Shown piece after piece: positions 6,303 to 12,671 of a stretch of DNA of 25,510 nt. Origin of the DNA: a virus. The stretch covers positions 1 through 25,510 of the IMG/VR virus record IMGVR_UViG_3300030101_000346; one strand, 5' to 3'. The position numbers and the translations under genes were made by a program. Numbering within the stretch: the stretch's first letter is position 1; each line of letters opens with the position of its first letter. The notes beneath the pieces are model-generated. The model saw only the letters and a program-made list of their open reading frames with translations. It had not been told where the DNA came from and did no database searches.

Positions 6303-6788
6303 TTAAGCTTGTGCTTTGTTGTGCTCTAATTCAGAAGAGATAAGCGCGAAGAATCGCTCAATTTCGGTAGAAACTTTTGCGGTTCCTTCTTCTTTTCTTT
6401 TCTGAAACTTGTTGTTTAACTTCTTCAATTCAGCGATGTAGTCCATATCTGGAGTTACTTTACCGGCATTGTCGAATTCGTACCATAAAGAAGTAATTTC
6501 TTTTACTTCGATTGATCCTTTGCCCACTTTCTTAACTGAAAGTGTTGAAAGATCCTTGCTAGGAACAAACTTCACATTGGCATGAGCCTTTATAAAAGCT
6601 TTCAGAGTATTACCGCGAATGCTAGCCATACTCTTCACGCCATTAATAAGACGCTCTAACCGTGAAGTATCCCCATGCTCACCATAAGTAGAGATTGCAG
6701 ACTCGACCAACTTTTGGATGTTGTCTCTGTTAGTTCTCTCTGAACCTATGACGTTCTCAAGTAGCAGGTTAAAATATACTGTTTTCAT
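6303..6788 (-). CDS. Hypothetical phage protein, 161 aa
   Basis: Unrecognised. The protein is mostly alpha-helical and basic, without membrane segments. The N-terminal half is helical ('RDNIQKLVESAISTYGEHGD'), a central strand-like part ('VKFVPSKDLSTLSVKKVGKG') follows, and the C-terminal half has a heptad-like helix ('DYIAELKKLNNKFQKRKEEG'). A nucleic-acid-binding or replication-initiation role would fit its place as the first sizeable leftward gene beside the control region, but no family motif is seen. The ATG is preceded by AAGGGG with a 6-base spacing. The leader (6789-6980) is full of inverted repeats that could regulate it. Confidence 0.8.
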   Translation of the reverse strand: MKTVYFNLLLENVIGSERTNRDNIQKLVESAISTYGEHGDTSRLERLINGVKSMASIRGNTLKAFIKAHANVKFVPSKDLSTLSVKKVGKGSIEVKEITSLWYEFDNAGKVTPDMDYIAELKKLNNKFQKRKEEGTAKVSTEIERFFALISSELEHNKAQA

Positions 6789-6840
6789 AATATCCCCTTT
6801 TCAAAATGTTTTAAGAAGTGGGCATATATAAAAGACAAAA

Positions 6841-6975
6841 AACAATAGGAACGAGGAAATATTAAAACCAAAAAGGCTCTAATAAGACCCGGTTCCTATA
6901 TTGTTTTAATTTCGATATTTCTCAGCGCATTACTTTGCTGAGTTGGTCTTATTTGCAGAACGCAGTGACAGAGCC
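6841..6975 (-). promoter_or_regulatory. Interleaved inverted repeats in the leader of the 161-aa gene (attenuator-like)
   Basis: Several complementary pairs overlap here. GGCTCT (6875-6880) pairs with AGAGCC (6970-6975) and AATAAGACC (6881-6889) with GGTCTTATT (6945-6953). GAAATAT (6856-6862) pairs with ATATTTC (6915-6921) and TTAAAAC (6862-6868) with GTTTTAA (6903-6909). AACAATA+GGAAC (6841-6852) pairs with a copy carrying a 2-base insert (6892-6905). CTCAGC/GCTGAG forms a small hairpin (6921-6942). On the minus strand the first helix ends in five T (6874-6870), as in an intrinsic terminator, and the others cannot form at the same time. This looks like alternative or pseudoknotted RNA folds controlling leftward read-through. 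Confidence 0.5.
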
Positions 6976-7037
6976 TCCCTCGCCGTTAACTGGGTAGTCA
7001 ATAACCGTCGATAATTCGCGGCCATCCCGGTGCGCAC
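6930..7037 (-). CDS. Possible mini-gene, 35 aa, basic
   Basis: A 35-codon frame starts with GTG at 7037-7035, four bases after GAGG, and ends TAA at 6930. The product (R-T-G-M-A-A-N-Y-R-R-L-L-T-T-Q and on to S-A-K) is basic and helical. Base composition here is more GC-rich than the surroundings, as for the frame just upstream. It follows the 50-codon frame by 14 bases, as in a small operon. Such short open frames also arise by chance, and the opposite strand is open over part of the stretch. Confidence 0.38.
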   Translation of the reverse strand: MRTGMAANYRRLLTTQLTAREALSLRSANKTNSAK

Positions 7038-7051
7038 AATTCCTCTTTACG

Positions 7052-7204
7052 TCACCCATTCACCACACACGGATCACCTACTCGCGCATAAAGGAGCAGT
7101 ACCCCAACTAATCGCTGCGCTTTGGCCATGTGGCTAAGTTCGGCTGATATCAGAGCTTTTGACTCTGCGCTTTGTAGCGACTGAACACGAACTATAATAA
7201 TCAT
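7052..7204 (-). CDS. Possible small gene, 50 aa
   Basis: A 50-codon frame starts at ATG 7204-7202 and ends at TGA 7054-7052. The predicted product is helical with a protein-like pattern ('VQSLQSAESKALISAELSHM', then 'AKAQRLVGVLLLYARVGD'). It is the first leftward frame after the minus-strand sigma-54 promoter (7361-7377), and if expressed it would be an early leftward gene. No ribosome site precedes the ATG, and the internal ATG at codon 26 has none either, so confidence is limited. GC-rich local composition suggests a different history from its neighbours. Confidence 0.4.
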   Translation of the reverse strand: MIIIVRVQSLQSAESKALISAELSHMAKAQRLVGVLLLYARVGDPCVVNG

Positions 7205-7210
7205 ATAAAA

Positions 7211-7257
7211 CAAAATATCTACTATTATTTACGCAACAATAGATATTTTTGTGTTGC
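7211..7257. repeat. Overlapping inverted repeats upstream of the leftward mini-genes
   Basis: AAAATATCTA (7212-7221) is the exact inverse of TAGATATTTT (7240-7249). Between and beyond them GCAACA (7233-7238) pairs with TGTTGC (7252-7257), so the two helices interleave. It sits in the leader of the 50-aa frame. The function (operator, RNA structure or weak terminator) is not clear. Confidence 0.45.
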
Positions 7258-7275
7258 ATAAATGCAGCTAGTAGT

Positions 7276-7291
7276 TGGCATAATGTTTGCA
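7276..7291 (+). promoter_or_regulatory. Sigma-54-type (-24/-12) promoter candidate, rightward 1
   Basis: TGGCAT, five bases, TTGCA gives the GG and GC doublets of the sigma-54 consensus at the exact 10-base separation. Transcription would start near 7302, just where the TGTAACA/TGTTAC repeat lies. It is the weakest of the four because the base after TGGCAT is A rather than G. Confidence 0.5.
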
Positions 7292-7300
7292 ATAGGGAAA

Positions 7301-7316
7301 TGTAACAAAATGTTAC
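7301..7316. promoter_or_regulatory. GTAACA/TGTTAC inverted repeat
   Basis: GTAACA (7302-7307) and TGTTAC (7311-7316) are exact inverses around AAA. Identical hexamers occur at 7396-7412 and at 3856-3903. It is positioned between two rightward sigma-54-type promoters and is a candidate site for a phage or host regulator. Confidence 0.45.
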
Positions 7317-7337
7317 GAATTGGGAAATAAAATAAAC

Positions 7338-7353
7338 TGGCACGATACTTGCA
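7338..7353 (+). promoter_or_regulatory. Sigma-54-type (-24/-12) promoter candidate, rightward 2
   Basis: TGGCACGATACTTGCA matches the YTGGCAYGRNNNTTGCW consensus at every defined position, with GG and GC 10 bases apart. Predicted transcription start is about 7365, pointing toward the terminase genes. It is back to back with the leftward copy at 7361-7376. Confidence 0.6.
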
Positions 7354-7360
7354 ATTAATT

Positions 7361-7376
7361 AGCAATAATCATGCCA
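7361..7376 (-). promoter_or_regulatory. Sigma-54-type (-24/-12) promoter candidate, leftward
   Basis: On the minus strand TGGCATGATTATTGCT (7376-7361) matches the sigma-54 consensus fully, including the G after TGGCAT and 10-base GG-GC spacing. It would start transcripts near 7349 reading into the left arm, making the central region a divergent sigma-54 control point. Confidence 0.58.
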
Positions 7377-7395
7377 AGCCAAAAAAGAGGGAGAA

Positions 7396-7412
7396 TGTTA
7401 CAAAATGTTACA
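7396..7412. promoter_or_regulatory. Paired TGTTACA direct repeat, possible upstream activator site
   Basis: TGTTACA occurs twice (7396-7402 and 7406-7412) exactly one helical turn apart. It lies about 115 bases upstream of the third rightward sigma-54-type promoter, a normal distance for an enhancer-binding protein site. The activator is unknown. Confidence 0.42.
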
Positions 7413-7523
7413 GGAAAATGTCTTCGAGAACGGCCTGTAATGCGATCTCAGCATGTTTTTTTTGGGGTAAGGTATACACCGACTAAAAAAAGTTTTGAGC
7501 GTAGCGGAGTTTTAGAATTATTT

Positions 7524-7539
7524 TGGCATGGTTCTTGCA
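7524..7539 (+). promoter_or_regulatory. Sigma-54-type (-24/-12) promoter candidate, rightward 3
   Basis: TGGCATGGTTCTTGCA again fits the sigma-54 consensus with correct doublet spacing. Transcription would start around 7551, just before the AT-rich 25-bp repeats, and read rightward toward the packaging genes. Confidence 0.58.
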
Positions 7540-7559
7540 TGCTGGAAATGCTGGTAAGT

Positions 7560-7774
7560 TTTTGAAATATTTCAAATAGGTTCAAAAAGTGAGTGCAAAT
7601 TTTGAACATTTTAAATCTGTCACGAGATCGTAAATCTTGATCGTATTTTGAATATTTAAAATAAGTTCAAAAAATAGGTTCAATATTTGAACATATTTTT
7701 CGGATCTTTATTTTGAGTATTTAAAATAGGTTCAATAGTTGGGCTGGTTTTTTGAATCTTTAAAATACGTACAA
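7560..7774. repeat. Four dispersed AT-rich 25-bp repeats (iteron, origin or phage-promoter candidate)
   Basis: Four imperfect copies of a 25-base unit, beginning TTTTGAAT and ending AATAGGTTCAA in consensus, lie at about 7560-7585, 7646-7670, 7711-7735 and 7750-7774, all in the same direction. Each is bounded by TTGAA and TTCAA inverted ends. Extra half-sites make a perfect palindrome GTTCAA-TAT-TTGAAC at 7679-7693 and a GTTCA/TGAAC pair at about 7782-7796. No gene is present. AT-rich iterons fit a replication origin. Binding sites for a repressor or promoters for a phage RNA polymerase are alternatives. Confidence 0.6.
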
Positions 7775-7800
7775 TATTTGAGTTCAAAATGTGAACATAT

Positions 7801-7836
7801 CGCCAGCCGGGGCAGGAGGCCACCCCACCCCCTACC
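7801..7836. other. GC-rich island with C-tracts (G-rich on minus strand)
   Basis: A compact GC-rich block interrupts otherwise AT-rich DNA immediately after the repeats. The plus strand has GGGG at 7809-7812 and C4-C5 tracts at 7822-7832, so a hairpin or a two-tier G-quadruplex on the minus strand could form. The next 100 bases (7837-7948) show only a possible 14-codon frame (ATG 7908) and nothing firm. Confidence 0.35.
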
Positions 7837-7948
7837 ACATAAAAGGCAATCTCAAACATTTTAAACTATTTTTCAATTGTAAAGCTTTGGAGGGATGTAG
7901 TCAAGTATGTTAAATATTAAGAATGATTTAACGGAGATTAAGAAGGTA

Positions 7949-8026
7949 TGATACACTGTATCAGATCTTGTTTAATAAATAATTTATTATACAACGTAGT
8001 TTACGTATCAAACCGTATCATACGGT
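7949..8026. promoter_or_regulatory. GTATCA palindromes, operator candidate upstream of the terminase promoter
   Basis: A perfect 7-1-7 palindrome TGATACACTGTATCA lies at 7949-7963 and another, ACCGTATCATACGGT, at 8012-8026. A further GTATCA at 8005-8010 is one helical turn from the one at 8015-8020. Shared GTATCA half-sites suggest one dimeric DNA-binding protein. They lie about 70-140 bases upstream of the sigma-70 promoter and beside a TTGACA at 8028-8033. Confidence 0.5.
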
Positions 8027-8092
8027 ATTGACAATATTATAAGGCTCAGATGAGGATCTGTCAAGTCTTTTTCAAAGAAAATCAAAAAAAGC

Positions 8093-8121
8093 TTGACAAA
8101 TCTCAAATTCAACCCTATACT
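8093..8121 (+). promoter_or_regulatory. Sigma-70 promoter for the packaging/structural operon
   Basis: TTGACA at 8093-8098, a 17-base spacer and TATACT at 8116-8121 match the consensus almost perfectly. The start would be near 8128, 14 bases before the small-terminase ATG at 8142, leaving almost no leader. It probably serves the whole rightward gene string. Confidence 0.8.
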
Positions 8122-8141
8122 TAGTGTTATTTCATAGAGTT

Positions 8142-8585
8142 ATGTCGCACATATCAAAGTTTGTACCTAAAGAAGTTAGACCCTCTAAGACTAGAGAGTT
8201 AACTGAAAAGCAGCAAAAGTTTTTGGATAATCTGATTACAACAGGAGGTGATCCAAAGAGAGCAGCAGAGCTAGCAGGATATGCAGAAGGCAGTCACCCA
8301 CAAGTCATACGAAGTTTGCAACAAGAGGTGATTGATCTGGCCTCTGGTATCCTAGCTCAATCTGCACCACAAGCTGCTTTTAAACTTGTTGAGGTTATGA
8401 ACTCTGATGATGCCATACCTCAAGTTAACACTAAACTACAGGCTGCTCAGACTATTTTAGATAGGGTGGGTATATCTAAGAAAGATAAATTAGATGTCAA
8501 CCATAATTTAGATGTTAACACAGGTAGTTTGTTTATTCTACCTGCGAAAGAAGAAACTGTATACGAAGGTGAGATTGTAGAGTAG
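8142..8585 (+). CDS. terS: Terminase small subunit
   Basis: This 147-residue DNA-recognition component of the packaging motor would bind phage DNA and hand it to the adjacent large subunit. Residues about 20-62 form a helix-turn-helix of the kind seen in small terminases and phage HTH proteins ('LTEKQQKFLDNLITTGGDPK', then 'RAAELAGYAEG'). A helical oligomerisation region and a flexible acidic tail follow. The frame opens earlier at a GTG (8124), but that lies upstream of the predicted transcript start, so the ATG at 8142 is chosen. No good Shine-Dalgarno is seen, consistent with a short-leader mRNA. Its TAG directly abuts the large-subunit ATG. Confidence 0.85.
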   Translation: MSHISKFVPKEVRPSKTRELTEKQQKFLDNLITTGGDPKRAAELAGYAEGSHPQVIRSLQQEVIDLASGILAQSAPQAAFKLVEVMNSDDAIPQVNTKLQAAQTILDRVGISKKDKLDVNHNLDVNTGSLFILPAKEETVYEGEIVE

Positions 8586-10442
8586 ATGGAGTTTCCTCAA
8601 CGAAAGAAGAAGACTTCAGGCTCTGTTCCTTTCGGATATGAGTTAACTGATGATGGTTCTGAACTAATAGCAGTACCTGATCAGATAGAGTTACTAATAG
8701 AAACTATAAATGGTTTAATATCTGGTAAGATTGCTAGTCTAAGAGAAGCCAAAGATATTATTGAAAATTCTTCTGAAGATGTCAAAATATCTCACCAGAC
8801 TATTAGTAAGTATGTCAAGAAGGAGAAGATAGAACTAGGATTACTAGATCCTGATGCTCCTAAAAGAGGGTACAACTATCATAGCAAAACAAAGGCTAAG
8901 ATAGCTGCCCAACGATCTATTAGAGAAAAGAAGAAGAGAGAAAAAACATTAGAGAAAAAACTTAAAAGTGTAAGAACAAGTTTAAAGAAACAAACTAATA
9001 TACATAAAAAGTTTGATGAACCAGCCAACGCTAAAACCACAGAAGGTAAAGTAGTTGACAGCAAGGATCTAGATCTTTTACCTGATAATTTACAAAAAGA
9101 ACTAGATAAACAAGAAGTAATATTTAGGCCAAATGATGGCCCACAGACAGACTTCTTAGCAGCTCCTGAAACAGATGTGCTGTATGGTGGTGCAGCCGGG
9201 GGAGGCAAGTCCTATGCTATGCTGGTTGATCCCCTCAGATTCGCACACAAGGCAGCTCATAGGGCGTTAATTCTGCGACGATCCATGCCAGAACTGAGGG
9301 AACTTATTGACAAGTCTAGGGAGTTATATCCCAAGGCTTTTCCGGGTTCTAAGTTTAGAGAAGTAGAAAAGATATGGACTTTTCCTTCAGGAGCTAAAAT
9401 AGAGTTCGGATTCTTGGAAAGAGATGCAGATGTGTACCGATACCAAGGACAAGCATATTCTTGGATCGGGTTTGATGAGATTACTCATCTTAATACAGAG
9501 TTTTCTTGGAACTATCTGTCCTCACGATTGAGAACGACAGATCCAGAGATTACACCGTACATGAGGTGTACGGCTAACCCCGGTGGCGTAGGTGCTACTT
9601 GGGTTAAGAAAAGATATGTAGATCCTAATGAGCCTAATGAGGCTTTTATGGGAGAGGATGGACTGACACGTAAGTTCATACCTGCTAGGTTAGAAGATAA
9701 CCCTTATCTTGCAAAAGATGGCAGATATGAGCAGATGTTAAAATCTTTACCTGCTGTACAACGTAAACAGTTGTTAGAGGGTAATTGGGATGTAACAGAA
9801 GGAGCAGCATTTACAGAGTTTGAATTAAATACACATGTTATTACTCCTTTTGAAATACCTATACATTGGGAAAGAATAAAAGGAATTGACTATGGGTATG
9901 CTTCTGAAAGTTCTTGTGTTTGGGGTTGTATTGATCCTACTGATGGTACTTTAATCATATATAGAGAATTGTATCGTAAAGGTTTAACAGGAGCAGATTT
10001 AGCAGATCTTATAACTAATATGGAATTAGATGATCCTATGTCTGTTCAAGGTGTATTGGACACAGCAGCTTGGAATAGAACAGGAACAACTGGCCCTACA
10101 GTAGGAGAAACTTTAGTCCGTGCAGGTCACAAACTCCGTAGGGCCGATAAGAATAGAATACAAGGTAAGATACAGATACATGAATATTTAAAAATTAGAT
10201 CAAGTGGTAGACCTAAATTACAAATATTTAACACTTGTCCTAATTTAATAAAAGAATTGCAAAGTCTTCCTCTAGATAAAAGTAATCCAGAGGATGTAAA
10301 TACACATGCACCTGATCATGCATATGATGCACTAAGATATTTAATTATGTCAAGACCTAGGATTAATGATCCTATGAGTCAATTAAGACACATGAGAATG
10401 GAGCAAGCATATACTCCTGTTGATTCGGAGTTTGGATACTAA
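8586..10442 (+). CDS. terL: Terminase large subunit with recombinase-like N-terminal extension
   Basis: This is the ATP-driven DNA packaging motor and headful or site nuclease. Walker A GGAAGGGKS is at 201-209, Walker B ending in D297-E298 ('WIGFDE'), and a coupling segment follows. The C-terminal RNase H-like nuclease has acidic residues D435 ('GIDYGY'), D492 ('VLDTAAW') and D581 ('DHAYDAL'). All catalytic positions look intact. The first roughly 180 residues are not part of a usual terminase. Residues 11-80 ('SVPFGYELTDDGSELI' onward) resemble the accessory 'Recombinase' domain of large serine recombinases, and 90-150 is a very basic helix. The 618-residue length is correspondingly long. 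The extension may bind DNA or the small subunit. Confidence 0.95.
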   Translation: MEFPQRKKKTSGSVPFGYELTDDGSELIAVPDQIELLIETINGLISGKIASLREAKDIIENSSEDVKISHQTISKYVKKEKIELGLLDPDAPKRGYNYHSKTKAKIAAQRSIREKKKREKTLEKKLKSVRTSLKKQTNIHKKFDEPANAKTTEGKVVDSKDLDLLPDNLQKELDKQEVIFRPNDGPQTDFLAAPETDVLYGGAAGGGKSYAMLVDPLRFAHKAAHRALILRRSMPELRELIDKSRELYPKAFPGSKFREVEKIWTFPSGAKIEFGFLERDADVYRYQGQAYSWIGFDEITHLNTEFSWNYLSSRLRTTDPEITPYMRCTANPGGVGATWVKKRYVDPNEPNEAFMGEDGLTRKFIPARLEDNPYLAKDGRYEQMLKSLPAVQRKQLLEGNWDVTEGAAFTEFELNTHVITPFEIPIHWERIKGIDYGYASESSCVWGCIDPTDGTLIIYRELYRKGLTGADLADLITNMELDDPMSVQGVLDTAAWNRTGTTGPTVGETLVRAGHKLRRADKNRIQGKIQIHEYLKIRSSGRPKLQIFNTCPNLIKELQSLPLDKSNPEDVNTHAPDHAYDALRYLIMSRPRINDPMSQLRHMRMEQAYTPVDSEFGY

Positions 10443-10444
10443 AT

Positions 10445-12628
10445 ATGGCAGAAAATAATTTAACATCTAATGATCTTTACTTTCAAGAAGTAGAAGATGA
10501 GCAGGGTTTAAATTTAACTCTTGAAGAAAACCTTCGTAATAACTTAGTAGGTCTTATACAAGATAGATTTATATCTGCTGAATCTGCAAGAGATTTAGAT
10601 GAAAAGAGATGGCTTACTTCATATCATAACTATCGTGGATTATATGGTAAGAACATACGCTTTAGAGAATCAGAAAAATCTAGAGTATTTGTAAAGATTA
10701 CAAAGACAAAAGTGTTAGCTGCCTATGGTCAGTTAGTAGATGTTATTTTTGGAGCTAATAAGTTTCCTATAGGTATTAGTGAAACTAAAGTTCCTGAAGG
10801 TGTAGCAGAACATGCACATCTAGATACACAAAATCCTGTACCCGGATTAGAGTCTTCTATGGGAGAAATGACTGGAGGACAGGAGGAAACGGAGAATCCC
10901 TATGATGTTGGTTTTGAAGGTGACGGGCGTACGCTCAAAGCAGGAGCAACAATCGGGACAGGGAAGTTTGAAGAAAAAAGAATTGAAAAAGAAGCAGAAG
11001 ACAGACTTGTTGAAGGACTCTCTCCAATTCCAGAAATGCTTGAAATCAGTCCTGCTGCAAAAGCAGCAAGGAGAATGGAAAAGTTAATCCATGATCAGAT
11101 TGAAGAATCTAATGGTTCAAGCGAAATAAGAAATTCTTTATTTGAAGCTGCATTATTTGGCACAGGGATAATAAAAGGGCCATTTAATTTTAACAAAACT
11201 TTAAACAGGTGGACTAAAAACGATGATGGAGAAAGAACATATTCTCCTATATCAGTTAGAGTACCACGAATAGAGTTTGTTAGTATATGGGACTTTTTCC
11301 CTGATCCTAATGCAACTACAATACAAGAAGCTGAGTATGTGTTTCATAGGCATCGTATGAATAGAACACAGCTTAGAGGCCTTAGAAACCTTCCGTATTT
11401 CGACAATGACGCAATACGTGAATGTTTGCAGATGGGGCCAAACTACGTAGAGAAAGACTACGAACAGGAGCTAAAAGATGACAGCCGTACAGATGAGTAC
11501 GGTGCTAGTCAATTTGAAGTTCTTGAATATTGGGGCGTTATGGATGCAGAATACGCTAAACAAGTAGGAATGGAATTACCACAGGAGGTAGATGACTTAG
11601 ATGAGATCCAAATCAATGCATGGATCTGCAACGGAAAAATGCTTCGTACGGCGGTCAATCCCTTCACACCTTATAGAATCCCTTACCATGCTTTTAGTTA
11701 TGAGCGTAATCCCTATAGCTTTTTTGGAATTGGTATAGCGGAAAACATGGAAGATTCGCAAAAGATTATGAATGGTCATGCAAGAATGGCTATTGATAAC
11801 TTAGCGTTATCTGGATCGGTTATATTTGATGTAGACGAAACTGCCTTAGTAGGCGGTCAGAATATGGAGATATACCCCGGAAAGGTGTTCAGAAGACAGG
11901 CTGGCGTTCCCGGCACTGCTATAAACGGACTTAAATTTCCTAATACTTCTAACGAGAATATGATGATGTTTGATAAGTTTAGGCAGCTTGCAGATGAACA
12001 GACAGGCATTCCTAGTTACTCTCATGGACAAACTGGTGTCCAGAGCATGACTAGGACTGCCTCTGGGATGTCTATGTTGCTTGGAGCAGCCTCTCTAAAT
12101 ATTAAAACGGTAATTAAAAACCTAGACGATTTTCTTTTGAAGCCTCTTGGAGAAGCATACTTTCAATGGAATATGCAGTTTTTAGAGGCTGATTTAGGAG
12201 TGGAGGGTGATCTTGAAGTTAAAGCTACAGGCACTAACAGCCTTATGCAAAAAGAGGTACGGAGCCAGAGACTTACTATGTTTCTTCAAACTGCATCTAA
12301 TCCTGCTGTTGCTCCGTTTATTAAAGTTAATAAGCTTATTAGCGAGCTTGCTTATAGTCTGGATCTTGATCCTGATGAGCTTCTGAATGATCCAGAAGAA
12401 GCAGCTATGATGGCGCAAATAATAGGAATGCAAAATGCTGGACAAAATGTTGGCCCGGAAGCTGGCTCCAATAACCAAGAACAAGGCCCAATGGGAAGCC
12501 CTGAAGGAGCACCTCAACAACCTCAAAACCTTGGAGCTACAGGTACTGGTGGGGGCAACATCGGAACTGGAGGTGTACCGCAGTCAGGGGAAGATGAATT
12601 TGCTGGGACGCTTAGAGGAGTTAGATAA
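10445..12628 (+). CDS. Portal protein (P22-like)
   Basis: The 727-residue protein follows the large terminase and has the length of P22-type portals. It would form the dodecameric ring through which DNA enters and leaves and on which the tail assembles. Features are an acidic N-terminus, 'YHNYRGLYG' at 60-68, a long helical central domain, 'FYS..GIG' type segments ('NPYSFFGIGIAENMED') in the middle and 'GMSMLLGAASLNIKTVIKNL' near the start of the C-terminal crown. The last 64 residues (664-727) are low-complexity Gly/Gln/Pro/Asn-rich, because the DNA also encodes the next protein in another frame. Assigned by position, length and segment pattern. Confidence 0.88.
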   Translation: MAENNLTSNDLYFQEVEDEQGLNLTLEENLRNNLVGLIQDRFISAESARDLDEKRWLTSYHNYRGLYGKNIRFRESEKSRVFVKITKTKVLAAYGQLVDVIFGANKFPIGISETKVPEGVAEHAHLDTQNPVPGLESSMGEMTGGQEETENPYDVGFEGDGRTLKAGATIGTGKFEEKRIEKEAEDRLVEGLSPIPEMLEISPAAKAARRMEKLIHDQIEESNGSSEIRNSLFEAALFGTGIIKGPFNFNKTLNRWTKNDDGERTYSPISVRVPRIEFVSIWDFFPDPNATTIQEAEYVFHRHRMNRTQLRGLRNLPYFDNDAIRECLQMGPNYVEKDYEQELKDDSRTDEYGASQFEVLEYWGVMDAEYAKQVGMELPQEVDDLDEIQINAWICNGKMLRTAVNPFTPYRIPYHAFSYERNPYSFFGIGIAENMEDSQKIMNGHARMAIDNLALSGSVIFDVDETALVGGQNMEIYPGKVFRRQAGVPGTAINGLKFPNTSNENMMMFDKFRQLADEQTGIPSYSHGQTGVQSMTRTASGMSMLLGAASLNIKTVIKNLDDFLLKPLGEAYFQWNMQFLEADLGVEGDLEVKATGTNSLMQKEVRSQRLTMFLQTASNPAVAPFIKVNKLISELAYSLDLDPDELLNDPEEAAMMAQIIGMQNAGQNVGPEAGSNNQEQGPMGSPEGAPQQPQNLGATGTGGGNIGTGGVPQSGEDEFAGTLRGVR

Positions 12629-12671
12629 GCTTGTTGAAGAAGCTATAGAAAGGAAAGAAGATGGCAGATAA
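12435..12671 (+). CDS. Overlapping gene in the portal 3' end, 78 aa helical protein
   Basis: The frame is shifted relative to the portal and shares 194 bases with it (12435-12628), then overlaps the next gene's ATG by 11 bases. The product is amphipathic and helical ('WEALKEHLNNLKTLELQVL', then 'ELEVYRSQGKMNLLGRLEEL'). It strongly resembles the small 'W..L..HL ... E.yrsQGk..lL..L..L' proteins that follow portal genes in many phages. The real-looking product in this frame, against low-complexity portal sequence in the other, suggests this frame is under the stronger selection. AGGA seven bases before the ATG may serve as ribosome site. A virion-assembly role is inferred from position. Confidence 0.75.
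   Translation: MLDKMLARKLAPITKNKAQWEALKEHLNNLKTLELQVLVGATSELEVYRSQGKMNLLGRLEELDKLVEEAIERKEDGR

Noticed and set aside
7134-7343. 69-codon minus-strand frame
   Set aside because: Cys/Tyr/Phe-rich with no protein-like pattern, no ribosome site, and it covers promoter motifs and inverted repeats.
7371-7565. 64-codon plus-strand frame
   Set aside because: It overlaps three regulatory motifs (leftward sigma-54 site, TGTTAC pair and third rightward promoter), has no ribosome site and an unremarkable composition.
7560-7774. CRISPR array
   Set aside because: The repeats are imperfect and AT-rich with irregular spacing, and no cas genes are present.
8124-8141. Earlier GTG start for the small terminase
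   Set aside because: It lies upstream of the expected transcription start of the TTGACA/TATACT promoter.
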